A stretch of 6,917 nucleotides of DNA from Bacteroidales bacterium 45-6 (GTDB taxonomy: Bacteria; Bacteroidota; Bacteroidia; Bacteroidales; Dysgonomonadaceae): positions 1 through 6,917 of the forward strand of contig MKRS01000540.1 of the NCBI GenBank assembly GCA_001897035.1. Direction: 5' to 3'. A program made the translations under genes and the position numbers. Shown here in pieces: positions 1 through 5,223 of this stretch (its first letter is position 1; every line of letters begins with the position of its first letter). The notes beneath the pieces are model-generated. The model did not search any database. It was given only the letters and a program-made list of their open reading frames with translations, and was not told the DNA's origin.

Positions 1-32
1 TGTGGCAAAAGGAACTGGATAGTTTAGCTTAA
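1..32 (+). CDS. C-terminal end of an upstream gene (partial, tentative)
   Basis: Reading from base 3, the frame gives WQKELDSLA followed by TAA at 30-32. The peptide has the composition of an amphipathic protein C-terminus, and the other two plus frames also stop early, so the assignment is weak. In its favour, the heptad repeat begins at the very next base and ends in a terminator-like hairpin, which is what one expects just beyond a gene end. The product cannot be recognised from nine residues. Confidence 0.35.
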   Translation, partial: WQKELDSLA

Positions 33-120
33 TAACCAGTTAACAGTCAACAGGGAGCAGTGACAGAGGCTAATGGCTAATGGCTATAAGCTAACAGCTA
101 AAGGCTATTAGTTTATAGCC
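33..120. repeat. Degenerate 7-bp tandem (heptad) repeat
   Basis: The stretch divides into 7-bp units in two blocks. The first (33-60) has CAG recurring every 7 bp, at 37, 44, 51 and 58, with units such as TAACCAG, TTAACAG and TCAACAG. The second (68-116) has GCTA recurring every 7 bp, at 69, 76, 83, 90, 97 and 104, with units GGCTAAT (twice), GGCTATA, AGCTAAC, AGCTAAA and GGCTATT. The blocks are joined at 61-67 by TGACAGA. The array starts one base after the TAA at 30-32. It resembles in style the short heptanucleotide repeats (STRR) known from cyanobacterial intergenic DNA, although no relationship is shown. Confidence 0.75.
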
Positions 121-125
121 ATTTT
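82..125 (+). terminator. Hairpin at the end of the heptad repeat, terminator-like
   Basis: Bases 82-94 (GGCTATAAGCTAA) pair with 108-120 (TTAGTTTATAGCC) over 13 positions with a single G-T wobble, leaving a 13-nt loop. ATTTT follows at 121-125. This is a plausible intrinsic terminator for the gene presumed to end at base 32. The T tract is short and the stem is A/T-rich, so efficiency is uncertain. Confidence 0.4.
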
Positions 126-129
126 CAAA

Positions 130-143
130 CTACTTCGAAGTAG
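130..143. promoter_or_regulatory. Perfect 14-bp palindrome upstream of the FadL-like gene
   Basis: CTACTTCGAAGTAG is self-complementary over all 14 bases, centred on TTCGAA. It sits about 50-60 bp upstream of the expected transcription start of the porin gene and 13 bp upstream of its -33 element, a typical place for a dimeric activator. No regulator can be named. It could also form a small RNA hairpin, but no T tract follows. Confidence 0.4.
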
Positions 144-156
144 AGAAACAGAGAAA

Positions 157-188
157 TTGCACACTTTTAAAGAAAATGTGTATCTTTG
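157..188 (+). promoter_or_regulatory. Bacteroidota-type promoter of the FadL-like gene
   Basis: A -33 TTG at 157-159 is separated by 21 bp from TATCTTTG at 181-188, an exact match to the TAnnTTTG -7 consensus of Bacteroidota primary sigma promoters. Transcription would start near 192-195, giving a leader of roughly 20 nt before the ATG at 216. This placement rules out the upstream in-frame TTG at 186 as the start codon. Confidence 0.7.
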
Positions 189-215
189 TCCACATTTCTA
201 ATCAAAAGTAATTTT

Positions 216-1646
216 ATGAATCACAAAAAGACACTTCTCCTTTTGGCCTTAATGCAAGCAGGTTTTGCAATGGCCGGTGACCTATTGACCAATACCAACC
301 AGAGTGCTCACTTCCTACGCAATCCTGCGCGTGACGCCTCCACTGAGATTGATGCAGTGTACACAAATCCTGCCGGATTGGTAAAACTTGGCGAGGGATT
401 CCACTTCTCCATTAACAATCAAAGCGCATTCCAAACAAGGACGATCACTTCCACGGCCAAATCATTCATCGCAAATGGAGGAGATTCAATTCGTTCATTC
501 AAGGGAACAGCTTCCGCCCCCATCATTCCAAGCATTCAAGCTGCTTACAAAAAAGGCAAATGGGTGCTTTCGGGTGCCATAGCAGTTGTTGGTGGCGGAG
601 GAAAGGCGACATTCGACAAAGGATTGCCATCGTTTGAGTCCTTGATCGGAAACACAACGACCATTTTAACCAAAAATCCAAAGGTGTATATGCCATACAC
701 CGACGAGCAATACATGAAAGGCTCCAACTTTATTTTTGGAGGCCAATTGGGCGGAACCTACCAGATAAATAAGAATTTTTCAGCTTATGCAGGCTTCCGT
801 TTGAACATCGTGCACAACAAATACGAAGGCTATTTGAGAAATTTCCAAGTCACAGCCTTAGGCGCAACAACCAACGCTACTTACACAGGAGTTTACACAG
901 CCTTGGCTACGAAGCTTGCCTCAGGTGCGAGTCTCAGTCCAGCAGAGCAAGCTGCATTGGTCGGTTCCGGCTTTGCTGCGAAAGCCTCTTCCTCAGCAGG
1001 AATCCAGCTTGAAAGCACGCAATCGGGTTGGGGAGTTGCTCCGATTATTGGATTCAACTACAATTGGGATGACAAGCTAAACATCGGTGCAAAATACGAA
1101 TTCAGAACAGCATTGAATGTAGAAAACGATACCAAGATCGACGATACAGGTTTGTTTGCCGACGGCGTGAACACAGCTTACGACGTGCCAGCAATGTTGT
1201 CTGTTGGTGCTTCCTACAAGGTATTACCGCAATTGACTGCCAGTGCCGGTTATCACCATTTCTTCGATTCGAAGGCGAAAATGGAAAACGACAAGCAACA
1301 AAACGCAGGAAACACCAACGAATATTTGGCCGGATTGGAATACCAGATCGACAAGATGTTCTTAGTGAGTGCCGGTGGCCAAATCACCGATTACGGAGTG
1401 AACAATGCTTACCAACGCGACTTGAGCTTTGCTTGCAGCTCCTACTCCATCGGATTAGGCGGTGCGGTAAATATTTCCCCGAAAGTAAGAATCAATGTTG
1501 GCTATTTCTGGACCACCTATTCCGACTACACCAAAGAACCCGGCGGAGGAATCAAGATGAATGGAGCTGAATTCGCAGCTACATCCAAAGACGTATTCTC
1601 ACGCACCAACAAAGTGTTTGGTGCTGGAGTAGATTTTTCCTTCTAA
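216..1646 (+). CDS. Outer-membrane FadL/OmpP1/TodX-type transport protein
   Basis: Predicted 476-residue outer-membrane beta-barrel of the FadL/OmpP1/TodX family, whose members pass long-chain fatty acids and other hydrophobic compounds across the outer membrane. Residues 1-20 form a signal peptide: KK, then a Leu/Ala-rich core, with AMA as the likely cleavage site before GDLL. The mature N-terminus carries the family plug-region pattern with NPAR and NPAGL. The rest is alternating strands rich in Gly, Tyr, Asn and Phe (for example SVGASYKV, SAGYHHFF, INVGYFW). The last residue is Phe after GAGVDFS, the usual barrel-insertion signal. The ATG at 216 is chosen because the -7 box overlaps the upstream TTG and because the signal peptide starts here. 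The length is in the normal family range and no domain is missing. The substrate cannot be told from sequence. The gene appears monocistronic, since rpsP has its own promoter. Confidence 0.88.
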   Translation: MNHKKTLLLLALMQAGFAMAGDLLTNTNQSAHFLRNPARDASTEIDAVYTNPAGLVKLGEGFHFSINNQSAFQTRTITSTAKSFIANGGDSIRSFKGTASAPIIPSIQAAYKKGKWVLSGAIAVVGGGGKATFDKGLPSFESLIGNTTTILTKNPKVYMPYTDEQYMKGSNFIFGGQLGGTYQINKNFSAYAGFRLNIVHNKYEGYLRNFQVTALGATTNATYTGVYTALATKLASGASLSPAEQAALVGSGFAAKASSSAGIQLESTQSGWGVAPIIGFNYNWDDKLNIGAKYEFRTALNVENDTKIDDTGLFADGVNTAYDVPAMLSVGASYKVLPQLTASAGYHHFFDSKAKMENDKQQNAGNTNEYLAGLEYQIDKMFLVSAGGQITDYGVNNAYQRDLSFACSSYSIGLGGAVNISPKVRINVGYFWTTYSDYTKEPGGGIKMNGAEFAATSKDVFSRTNKVFGAGVDFSF

Positions 1647-1673
1647 AGCTAAGCAAGTTAAAAGGAATTTTAT

Positions 1674-1681
1674 TACCTTTG
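1674..1681 (+). promoter_or_regulatory. -7 promoter element of rpsP
   Basis: TACCTTTG matches TAnnTTTG exactly and lies 50 bp before the rpsP ATG, giving a leader of about 45 nt. No clear TTG -33 element is visible at the expected spacing. The leader just before the ATG is A-rich without a Shine-Dalgarno, as is common for Bacteroidota ribosomal genes. Confidence 0.55.
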
Positions 1682-1731
1682 CAGCCGCTAATGCAAAAAA
1701 GTCTATTTTAAAAACAAATTAAAAACAAAGA

Positions 1732-2277
1732 ATGGCTACTAAGATCCGTTTACAAAAACATGGTCGCAAGGATTATCCTTTCTACCACATTGTCATTGCC
1801 GACAGCAGGGCTCCACGAGATGGAAAATTTATTGAAAAGATTGGTACGTATAATCCGAACACTAATCCTGCTACAATAGATTTGAAATTTGATAGAGCTT
1901 TGTATTGGCTGGGAACAGGTGCACAACCTACCGACACAACCCGCACAATCCTTTCCGACGAAGGTGTTTTATTGAAAAAACACTTGTTGGGTGGCGTTGC
2001 AAAAGGTGCTTTCACTGAAGCAGATGCAGAAACTAAATTTGCCGCTTGGAAAGAAAGCAAAGCAAAAGCTGCCGAATTGGTGGCAAACAAGAGCGTAGCT
2101 GCCCAAGCTGCGGCTAAAAAGGCACGTTTCGAAGCTGAACAAGCTGCCAACAAGGCCAAAGCTGAACAAGTGGCTGCAAAGAAAGCTGAATTGGCTGCTG
2201 CCTCTGCTGTTGCAGAAGCTGCGCCTGCAGAAGAAGCTCCCGCCGCTGAAGCTCCGGCTGCTGAAAGCGCTGAATAA
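1732..2277 (+). CDS. rpsP: 30S ribosomal protein S16 with a long C-terminal tail
   Basis: Small-subunit ribosomal protein S16, which binds 16S rRNA and is needed for 30S assembly. The conserved core is in residues 1-84: [13 protein letters not shown] at the start, then [27 protein letters not shown] and [17 protein letters not shown]16 is about 80-90 residues in most bacteria, whereas this one has 181. Residues about 95-155 are a Lys/Ala-rich, probably helical segment, and 160-181 are Ala/Glu/Pro-rich and acidic. Extended S16 proteins are known in Bacteroidota, so the tail is lineage-typical rather than an assembly error. The gene stands alone, without the rimM-trmD-rplS neighbours seen in Proteobacteria. 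It is flanked by its own -7 box and a strong terminator, which fits a monocistronic, highly expressed unit. Confidence 0.97.
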   Translation: MATKIRLQKHGRKDYPFYHIVIADSRAPRDGKFIEKIGTYNPNTNPATIDLKFDRALYWLGTGAQPTDTTRTILSDEGVLLKKHLLGGVAKGAFTEADAETKFAAWKESKAKAAELVANKSVAAQAAAKKARFEAEQAANKAKAEQVAAKKAELAAASAVAEAAPAEEAPAAEAPAAESAE

Positions 2278-2299
2278 GAAATTATTTACCCAAAAAGAT

Positions 2300-2334
2300 A
2301 AAAGGTTGTCGAGCACGCTCGGCAACCTTTTTCT
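2300..2334. terminator. Bidirectional intrinsic terminator between rpsP and the pseudouridine synthase gene
   Basis: AAAAGGTTGTCGAG (2300-2313) pairs with CTCGGCAACCTTTT (2318-2331) in a 14-bp stem with one G-T wobble and a CACG tetraloop. A run of T continues to 2332 on the plus strand. On the minus strand the complement of the A-rich bases 2292-2303 gives a broken T tract, so the same hairpin can end the convergent minus-strand gene. It lies 22 bp after the rpsP stop. Confidence 0.9.
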
Positions 2335-2386
2335 TCATGTCCATTATACCCAATTGAGCAAATTCCAAACTGCTCTTCTCTGTTAA

Positions 2387-3064
2387 TCAAATCACAGCTT
2401 CTTCCAAAACCTTCCAGAGCCGATCATTAGGCACAGGTGCGGTGACATCTATCAATTCTTTGGAAACGGGATGGATAAAACAAACGCGGCGCGAATGGAG
2501 GCTGATGCTGGCGTCAGGATTGGAGCGGTCGAAACCATATTTGAGGTCGCCTTTGATGGGGCAACCAATCTTAGCTAGCTGGCAGCGAATTTGATGGTGG
2601 CGTCCTGTTTGCAGGTCGATTTCGAGCAAATTGTATTTCTCCGAACTTGCAAGCAATTTGTAGTGAAGAATAGCCAATTTAGAATTGCCTTTTTCTTTGT
2701 TGTGGGCGTAAGATTTGTTTTGCTTTTCGTTGCGAACGAGGTAATGGCGAAGCTCAGCCTCGTCGTTTTCAGGGCGGTTTCTCACGATGGCCCAATAGGT
2801 CTTTTTCACCTCTTTGTTTTTGAACATCTCGTTGAGACGGGAGAGTGCCTTGCTTGTCTTGGCAAACACCACAATACCCGTCACGGGCCTATCTAAACGA
2901 TGGGCAACACCACAAAACACATTTCCTGGCTTCTCGTATTTTTCTTTCAGCCACTGCTTCACCGTGTCGGAAAGAGGCGAGTCACCCGTCTTGTCACCCT
3001 GCACAATTTCGCCGGAAGCCTTGTTGACAATGATGAGGTGGTTGTCTTCGTATAGAACGTTCAT
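2387..3064 (-). CDS. RluA-family RNA pseudouridine synthase
   Basis: Predicted 225-residue pseudouridine synthase of the RluA/RsuA superfamily, isomerising uridine to pseudouridine in rRNA or tRNA. Early residues VLYEDNHLIIVNKASG match the usual strand before the catalytic site. HRLDRPVTG carries the catalytic Asp at residue 58. TGRHHQIR at 153-160 is the conserved RxHQIR motif, followed by CPIKGDLKYG; the LHSRRVCFIHPV segment near the end is also typical. There is no N-terminal S4 domain, so it resembles the short RluA-type rather than RluC/RluD. The target uridine cannot be assigned. The open frame extends upstream to 3235, but I choose ATG 3064: homologous enzymes begin with this YEDNHLI block, the extra 57 residues look non-native, and a promoter lies inside the extension. 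Confidence 0.9.
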   Translation of the reverse strand: MNVLYEDNHLIIVNKASGEIVQGDKTGDSPLSDTVKQWLKEKYEKPGNVFCGVAHRLDRPVTGIVVFAKTSKALSRLNEMFKNKEVKKTYWAIVRNRPENDEAELRHYLVRNEKQNKSYAHNKEKGNSKLAILHYKLLASSEKYNLLEIDLQTGRHHQIRCQLAKIGCPIKGDLKYGFDRSNPDASISLHSRRVCFIHPVSKELIDVTAPVPNDRLWKVLEEAVI

Positions 3065-3071
3065 AGAATTG

Positions 3072-3100
3072 CAAATATAAAACAGTAAACATCTGAGCAA
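3072..3100 (-). promoter_or_regulatory. Promoter of the pseudouridine synthase gene
   Basis: On the minus strand TATATTTG (3079-3072) is an exact TAnnTTTG -7 box. TTG at 3100-3098 lies 18 bp upstream as the -33 element. Only 7 bases separate the box from ATG 3064, so the transcript would have almost no leader. Confidence 0.6.
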
Positions 3101-3116
3101 GTGAGCTTTCAATATT

Positions 3117-3160
3117 AAAATAGACCAGGCATACTTCGTTGGCCTATCGCTCAGATGGTC
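3117..3160 (-). terminator. Possible weak terminator of the yccF gene
   Basis: Downstream of the yccF stop on the minus strand, GACCA (3160-3156) or the closer GGCCA (3144-3140) can pair with TGGTC (3127-3123). TATTTT follows. The stems are only 5 bp and compete with each other, so this is a weak call. Confidence 0.3.
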
Positions 3161-3170
3161 ATTAAAAAAA

Positions 3171-3539
3171 TCACCTGATCTCTTTCCCGAATGGGGTAAA
3201 TGCCAGGCGGGCAAGTTTGAATTGCTGGTAGCCAAAAGGAATCCCGATAATCGTGATGCAAAACAAAAGCCCTAACAATATGTGAGTGAGGAAAATCCAG
3301 AAACCTCCGATGAAAATCCAAATAATATTCATCACCAAGTTTAGGCAACCAAATCCGTTATTGCTGTCCACGATCTTGCTTCCAAACGGCCACAGGATAA
3401 ACAGTCCAATCTTCATCGTTTGAATACCGAACGGAATGCCAATAATAGTGACCATCAGGCCAATACTTGCAATAAAGTATTCGATGGCTACCGGAAGCCC
3501 TCCAAAAACAAGCCAAATAATATTCCCGAGTGTTTTCAC
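3171..3539 (-). CDS. YccF-domain inner-membrane protein with two tandem repeats
   Basis: Predicted 122-residue integral membrane protein of the YccF family (DUF307), of unknown function. The sequence is two copies of one module. Copy one has NIIWLVFGG (residues 6-14), TIIGIPFG (31-38) and WPFGSKIV (50-57). Copy two has NIIWIFIGG (71-79), TIIGIPFG (96-103) and TPFGKEIR (115-122). Each copy holds hydrophobic segments, giving probably four membrane segments. No ATG is available: an in-frame TAA sits directly before a TTG at 3563. I prefer GTG 3539, which gives MKTLGNIIW, the form in which I know family members to begin; TTG 3563 (130 residues) and TTG 3545 are alternatives. It follows galE on the same strand but a strong terminator lies between them. 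No clear promoter was found. Confidence 0.85.
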   Translation of the reverse strand: MKTLGNIIWLVFGGLPVAIEYFIASIGLMVTIIGIPFGIQTMKIGLFILWPFGSKIVDSNNGFGCLNLVMNIIWIFIGGFWIFLTHILLGLLFCITIIGIPFGYQQFKLARLAFTPFGKEIR

Positions 3540-3571
3540 AGGCAAATCAATGATTATGAGCAATTATGTAG

Positions 3572-3620
3572 AATAAAAGAGGGCCTGTTTAAATAAATCC
3601 AACTATAATTTAAACAGGCC
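3572..3620 (-). terminator. galE intrinsic terminator
   Basis: GGCCTGTTTAAAT (3582-3594) and ATTTAAACAGGCC (3608-3620) form a perfect 13-bp inverted repeat with a 13-nt loop. Read on the minus strand, downstream of galE, the hairpin is followed by CTCTTTTATT. It lies 33 bp past the galE stop and separates galE from yccF. An A-rich stretch on the other side (complement of the T run near 3630-3636) gives some bidirectional character. Confidence 0.8.
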
Positions 3621-3653
3621 TGATTCTATTTTTTAAAAGGGCGTACTAAAAGA

Positions 3654-4688
3654 TTACATGATTCCCTTTTCGCGCAACTTCAATTGCCATTTCCAGGCAG
3701 AAAGCACCGTGTCTTCGACTGTTTCTTTGGCAGTCCATCCAAGCACTGTGTTAGCTTTTACAGGATCAGCCCAAATCTTTTCGATGTCTCCGCCACGGCG
3801 ACCGACTATCTTGTAGTTCAGTTTTTCTCCTGAAACTTTTTCAAACACGTTGATGAGTTGCAATACGGAAAGGCCGTTTCCCGTGCCGAGGTTGAATATT
3901 TCCACCTTGTCGTCCGACTTGTTTCCAAGCATCCGGTCGATGGCGATCACATGGGCTTTTGCCAAATCCACCACATTGATAAAGTCGCGCACACAAGAAC
4001 CATCAGGCGTGTTGTAGTCGTTTCCAAAAACGCTCAACTCCTGGCGAACGCCAATCGCCGTCTGGGTGATAAATGGCACAAGATTCTGCGGAACTCCGTT
4101 CGGCAACTCGCCAATTTCGGCTGAAGGATGAGCGCCGATCGGATTGAAATAGCGAAGGATGATGCTCTTGATGTCAGCTCCCGATTTGATAAAGTCGGCA
4201 ATTATTTCTTCGTTGATCTGCTTGGTGTTACCGTAAGGCGACATGGCTGGCTTGATGGGCGCCGTTTCGTCAATCGGGTTCTGGTCTGGCTCGCCATACA
4301 CTGTGCAGGAAGACGAAAACACGATTCCCGACACCTTGTATTTTGGCATCAAGTCCAACAAGTTGATGAGGGAATTCAGGTTGTTGCGGTAATACAGAAG
4401 CGGCTTTTGCACCGATTCACCCACAGCTTTGCTGGCCGCAAAATGGATGATGCCAGATATTCCTTCGTACTTCTGAAACAAGGCTTCAAGAGCCACGAAG
4501 TCGTTGCAATCGAGCTTTTCAAAAATCGGGCGTTTGCCGGTGATCCGTTCTATTCCATCAATGGAATCTGCCGTGGAATTGGACAAGTCGTCGATAATTA
4601 TCACCTCGTAGCCTGCATTTTGTAATTCCACTGCCGTGTGCGAGCCGATATAACCTGCTCCTCCGGTCACCAAGATTCTATTTTTCAT
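3654..4688 (-). CDS. galE: UDP-glucose 4-epimerase
   Basis: Cytoplasmic NAD-dependent epimerase of the short-chain dehydrogenase/reductase superfamily, interconverting UDP-glucose and UDP-galactose for the Leloir pathway and for envelope polysaccharide precursors. The 344-residue length is normal. The Rossmann motif TGGAGYIGSH is at residues 8-17 (Gly 9, 12 and 15). FSSSCTVYG at 124-132 contains the active-site Ser127. Tyr152 and Lys156 in YGNTK form the catalytic YxxxK pair. RYFNPIGAHPSAEIGE and the CVRDFINVVDLA block are characteristic of GalE. At the position of E. coli Tyr299 and human Cys307, before WAD, this protein has Ile305, which may affect how bulky a sugar fits. The ATG at 4688 is the natural start just before the Rossmann strand. 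No convincing -7 box is seen; a nested hairpin lies 33-128 bp upstream. Confidence 0.95.
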   Translation of the reverse strand: MKNRILVTGGAGYIGSHTAVELQNAGYEVIIIDDLSNSTADSIDGIERITGKRPIFEKLDCNDFVALEALFQKYEGISGIIHFAASKAVGESVQKPLLYYRNNLNSLINLLDLMPKYKVSGIVFSSSCTVYGEPDQNPIDETAPIKPAMSPYGNTKQINEEIIADFIKSGADIKSIILRYFNPIGAHPSAEIGELPNGVPQNLVPFITQTAIGVRQELSVFGNDYNTPDGSCVRDFINVVDLAKAHVIAIDRMLGNKSDDKVEIFNLGTGNGLSVLQLINVFEKVSGEKLNYKIVGRRGGDIEKIWADPVKANTVLGWTAKETVEDTVLSAWKWQLKLREKGIM

Positions 4689-4713
4689 ATCGTTTGAAAA
4701 TTATTTATTGAAT

Positions 4714-4728
4714 TATCTACATTAGATA
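4714..4728. promoter_or_regulatory. 15-bp dyad upstream of galE
   Basis: TATCTA (4714-4719), three spacer bases and TAGATA (4723-4728) form a perfect 6-bp inverted repeat ending 26 bp before the galE ATG. A third copy, TATCTA, occurs at 4810-4815. It could be a regulator-binding site, or one of two alternative pairing partners for the larger structure beside it. Confidence 0.35.
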
Positions 4729-4816
4729 CTGTGATTTGCCAAGTCAAATTGATGAGCCCTTTAGCTACAACAAAGGTAGCTAATAGACTTGGAAAAAGCA
4801 CTTAGCCCGTATCTAA
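4722..4816. other. Nested inverted-repeat element, candidate structured RNA or galE leader
   Basis: Concentric perfect arms are visible: TTAGATAC (4722-4729) with GTATCTAA (4809-4816), CCAAGTC (4739-4745) with GACTTGG (4786-4792), and TTAGCTAC (4761-4768) with GTAGCTAA (4776-4783) around the loop AACAAAG. Between the outer and middle arms GTG/CAC (4731-4733/4799-4801) and TTT/AAA (4735-4737/4795-4797) also match. Together they fold as one long interrupted hairpin with a 15-nt one-sided internal loop (4746-4760). It may be part of the galE leader on the minus strand, a small RNA, or the remnant of a small inverted-repeat element. No coding frame explains it. Confidence 0.55.
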
Positions 4817-4886
4817 AAAGCTTAATTTTTTTTCACACAAAGCGAAGAATTCATCTTTTTAGCAGCCTCACTTGAAATAAATGGGC

Positions 4887-4894
4887 TATTTTTG
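4887..4894 (+). promoter_or_regulatory. -7 promoter element of the Dabb gene
   Basis: TATTTTTG matches TAnnTTTG exactly and ends 25 bp before ATG 4920, giving a leader of about 20 nt. No -33 TTG is present at the usual distance (the nearest, at 4872, is too close). The box lies inside the longer open frame that begins at 4881, which argues against that earlier start. Confidence 0.55.
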
Positions 4895-4919
4895 TCTTTC
4901 ATTAGAAAAACAGACTACT

Positions 4920-5219
4920 ATGGTGAAACATATCGTGATGTGGAAGCTCAAGGAAGAGGCCCACGGCAACAACAAGGAAACTAACGCAGCCTTAATCAAG
5001 GAAAAATTAGAGGCCCTGAATGGAAAAATCGAGGGCTTGCGTCATTTGGAAGTGGGCATCGACTTTTTGGGCGGTGCAAATTTTGATGTCCTGCTGTATT
5101 CCGAACTGGAAGGCAAAGAAACTCTCGATGTGTACCAAAACCACCCGCTTCACCAAGCTATCCTCCCCTTCGTGCGGGAAGCAGCCTGCGAACGCAAAGC
5201 TGTAGACTACGTTATTTGA
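4920..5219 (+). CDS. Dabb (stress-responsive alpha/beta barrel) domain protein
   Basis: Predicted 99-residue protein made of a single Dabb domain, a ferredoxin-like alpha/beta fold that usually dimerises into a barrel. The start MVKHIVMWKLKEE is the first family strand. It is followed by a helix (residues 20-35), EGLRHLEVGIDFL, the FDVLLYSEL strand, the conserved YQNHPLHQ stretch (72-79) and the final AVDYVI strand. Dabb proteins have been linked to stress responses and some related members to polyketide cyclisation, but bacterial single-domain forms have no settled role. An in-frame ATG at 4881 would add 13 residues, but it precedes the -7 box, so ATG 4920 is preferred. The next gene begins 4 bp after the stop, so the two are almost certainly co-transcribed. 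Confidence 0.85.
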   Translation: MVKHIVMWKLKEEAHGNNKETNAALIKEKLEALNGKIEGLRHLEVGIDFLGGANFDVLLYSELEGKETLDVYQNHPLHQAILPFVREAACERKAVDYVI

Positions 5220-5223
5220 CGAA

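Noticed and set aside
1661..1680. AAAGG/CCTTT inverted repeat before rpsP as a terminator of the FadL-like gene.
   Set aside because: The 5-bp stem is too weak, has no T tract after it, and overlaps the rpsP -7 box.
1782..2325. Two minus-strand open frames (1782-2159 and 1969-2325) overlapping rpsP.
   Set aside because: They are antisense shadows of the Ala/Lys-rich S16 tail with low-complexity Ser/Phe/Ala content; the second runs through the terminator.
2356..2375. GAGCA/TGCTC inverted repeat between the rpsP terminator and the pseudouridine synthase stop.
   Set aside because: It has a five-base stem with a 10-nt loop and no T run; the neighbouring 14-bp hairpin already explains termination.
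3065..3235. N-terminal extension of the pseudouridine synthase frame.
   Set aside because: The promoter lies within it, it overlaps the end of yccF, and its residues do not resemble the family.
3543..3550. TTGATTTG on the minus strand as the -7 box of yccF.
   Set aside because: It lacks the A of TAnnTTTG and ends only three bases before the preferred GTG start, so it could not drive that reading frame.
4128..4625. Long open frame opposite galE (165 codons).
   Set aside because: It lies wholly antisense within galE, has no family features or promoter, and is explained by the codon bias of the real gene.
4746..4797. TTGATGAG inside the intergenic element resembles the CUGAUGA core of a hammerhead ribozyme.
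   Set aside because: The required GAAA segment after a closed stem II is absent at the right place, and no stem closes on GCCC, so the match is limited to one short core-like string.
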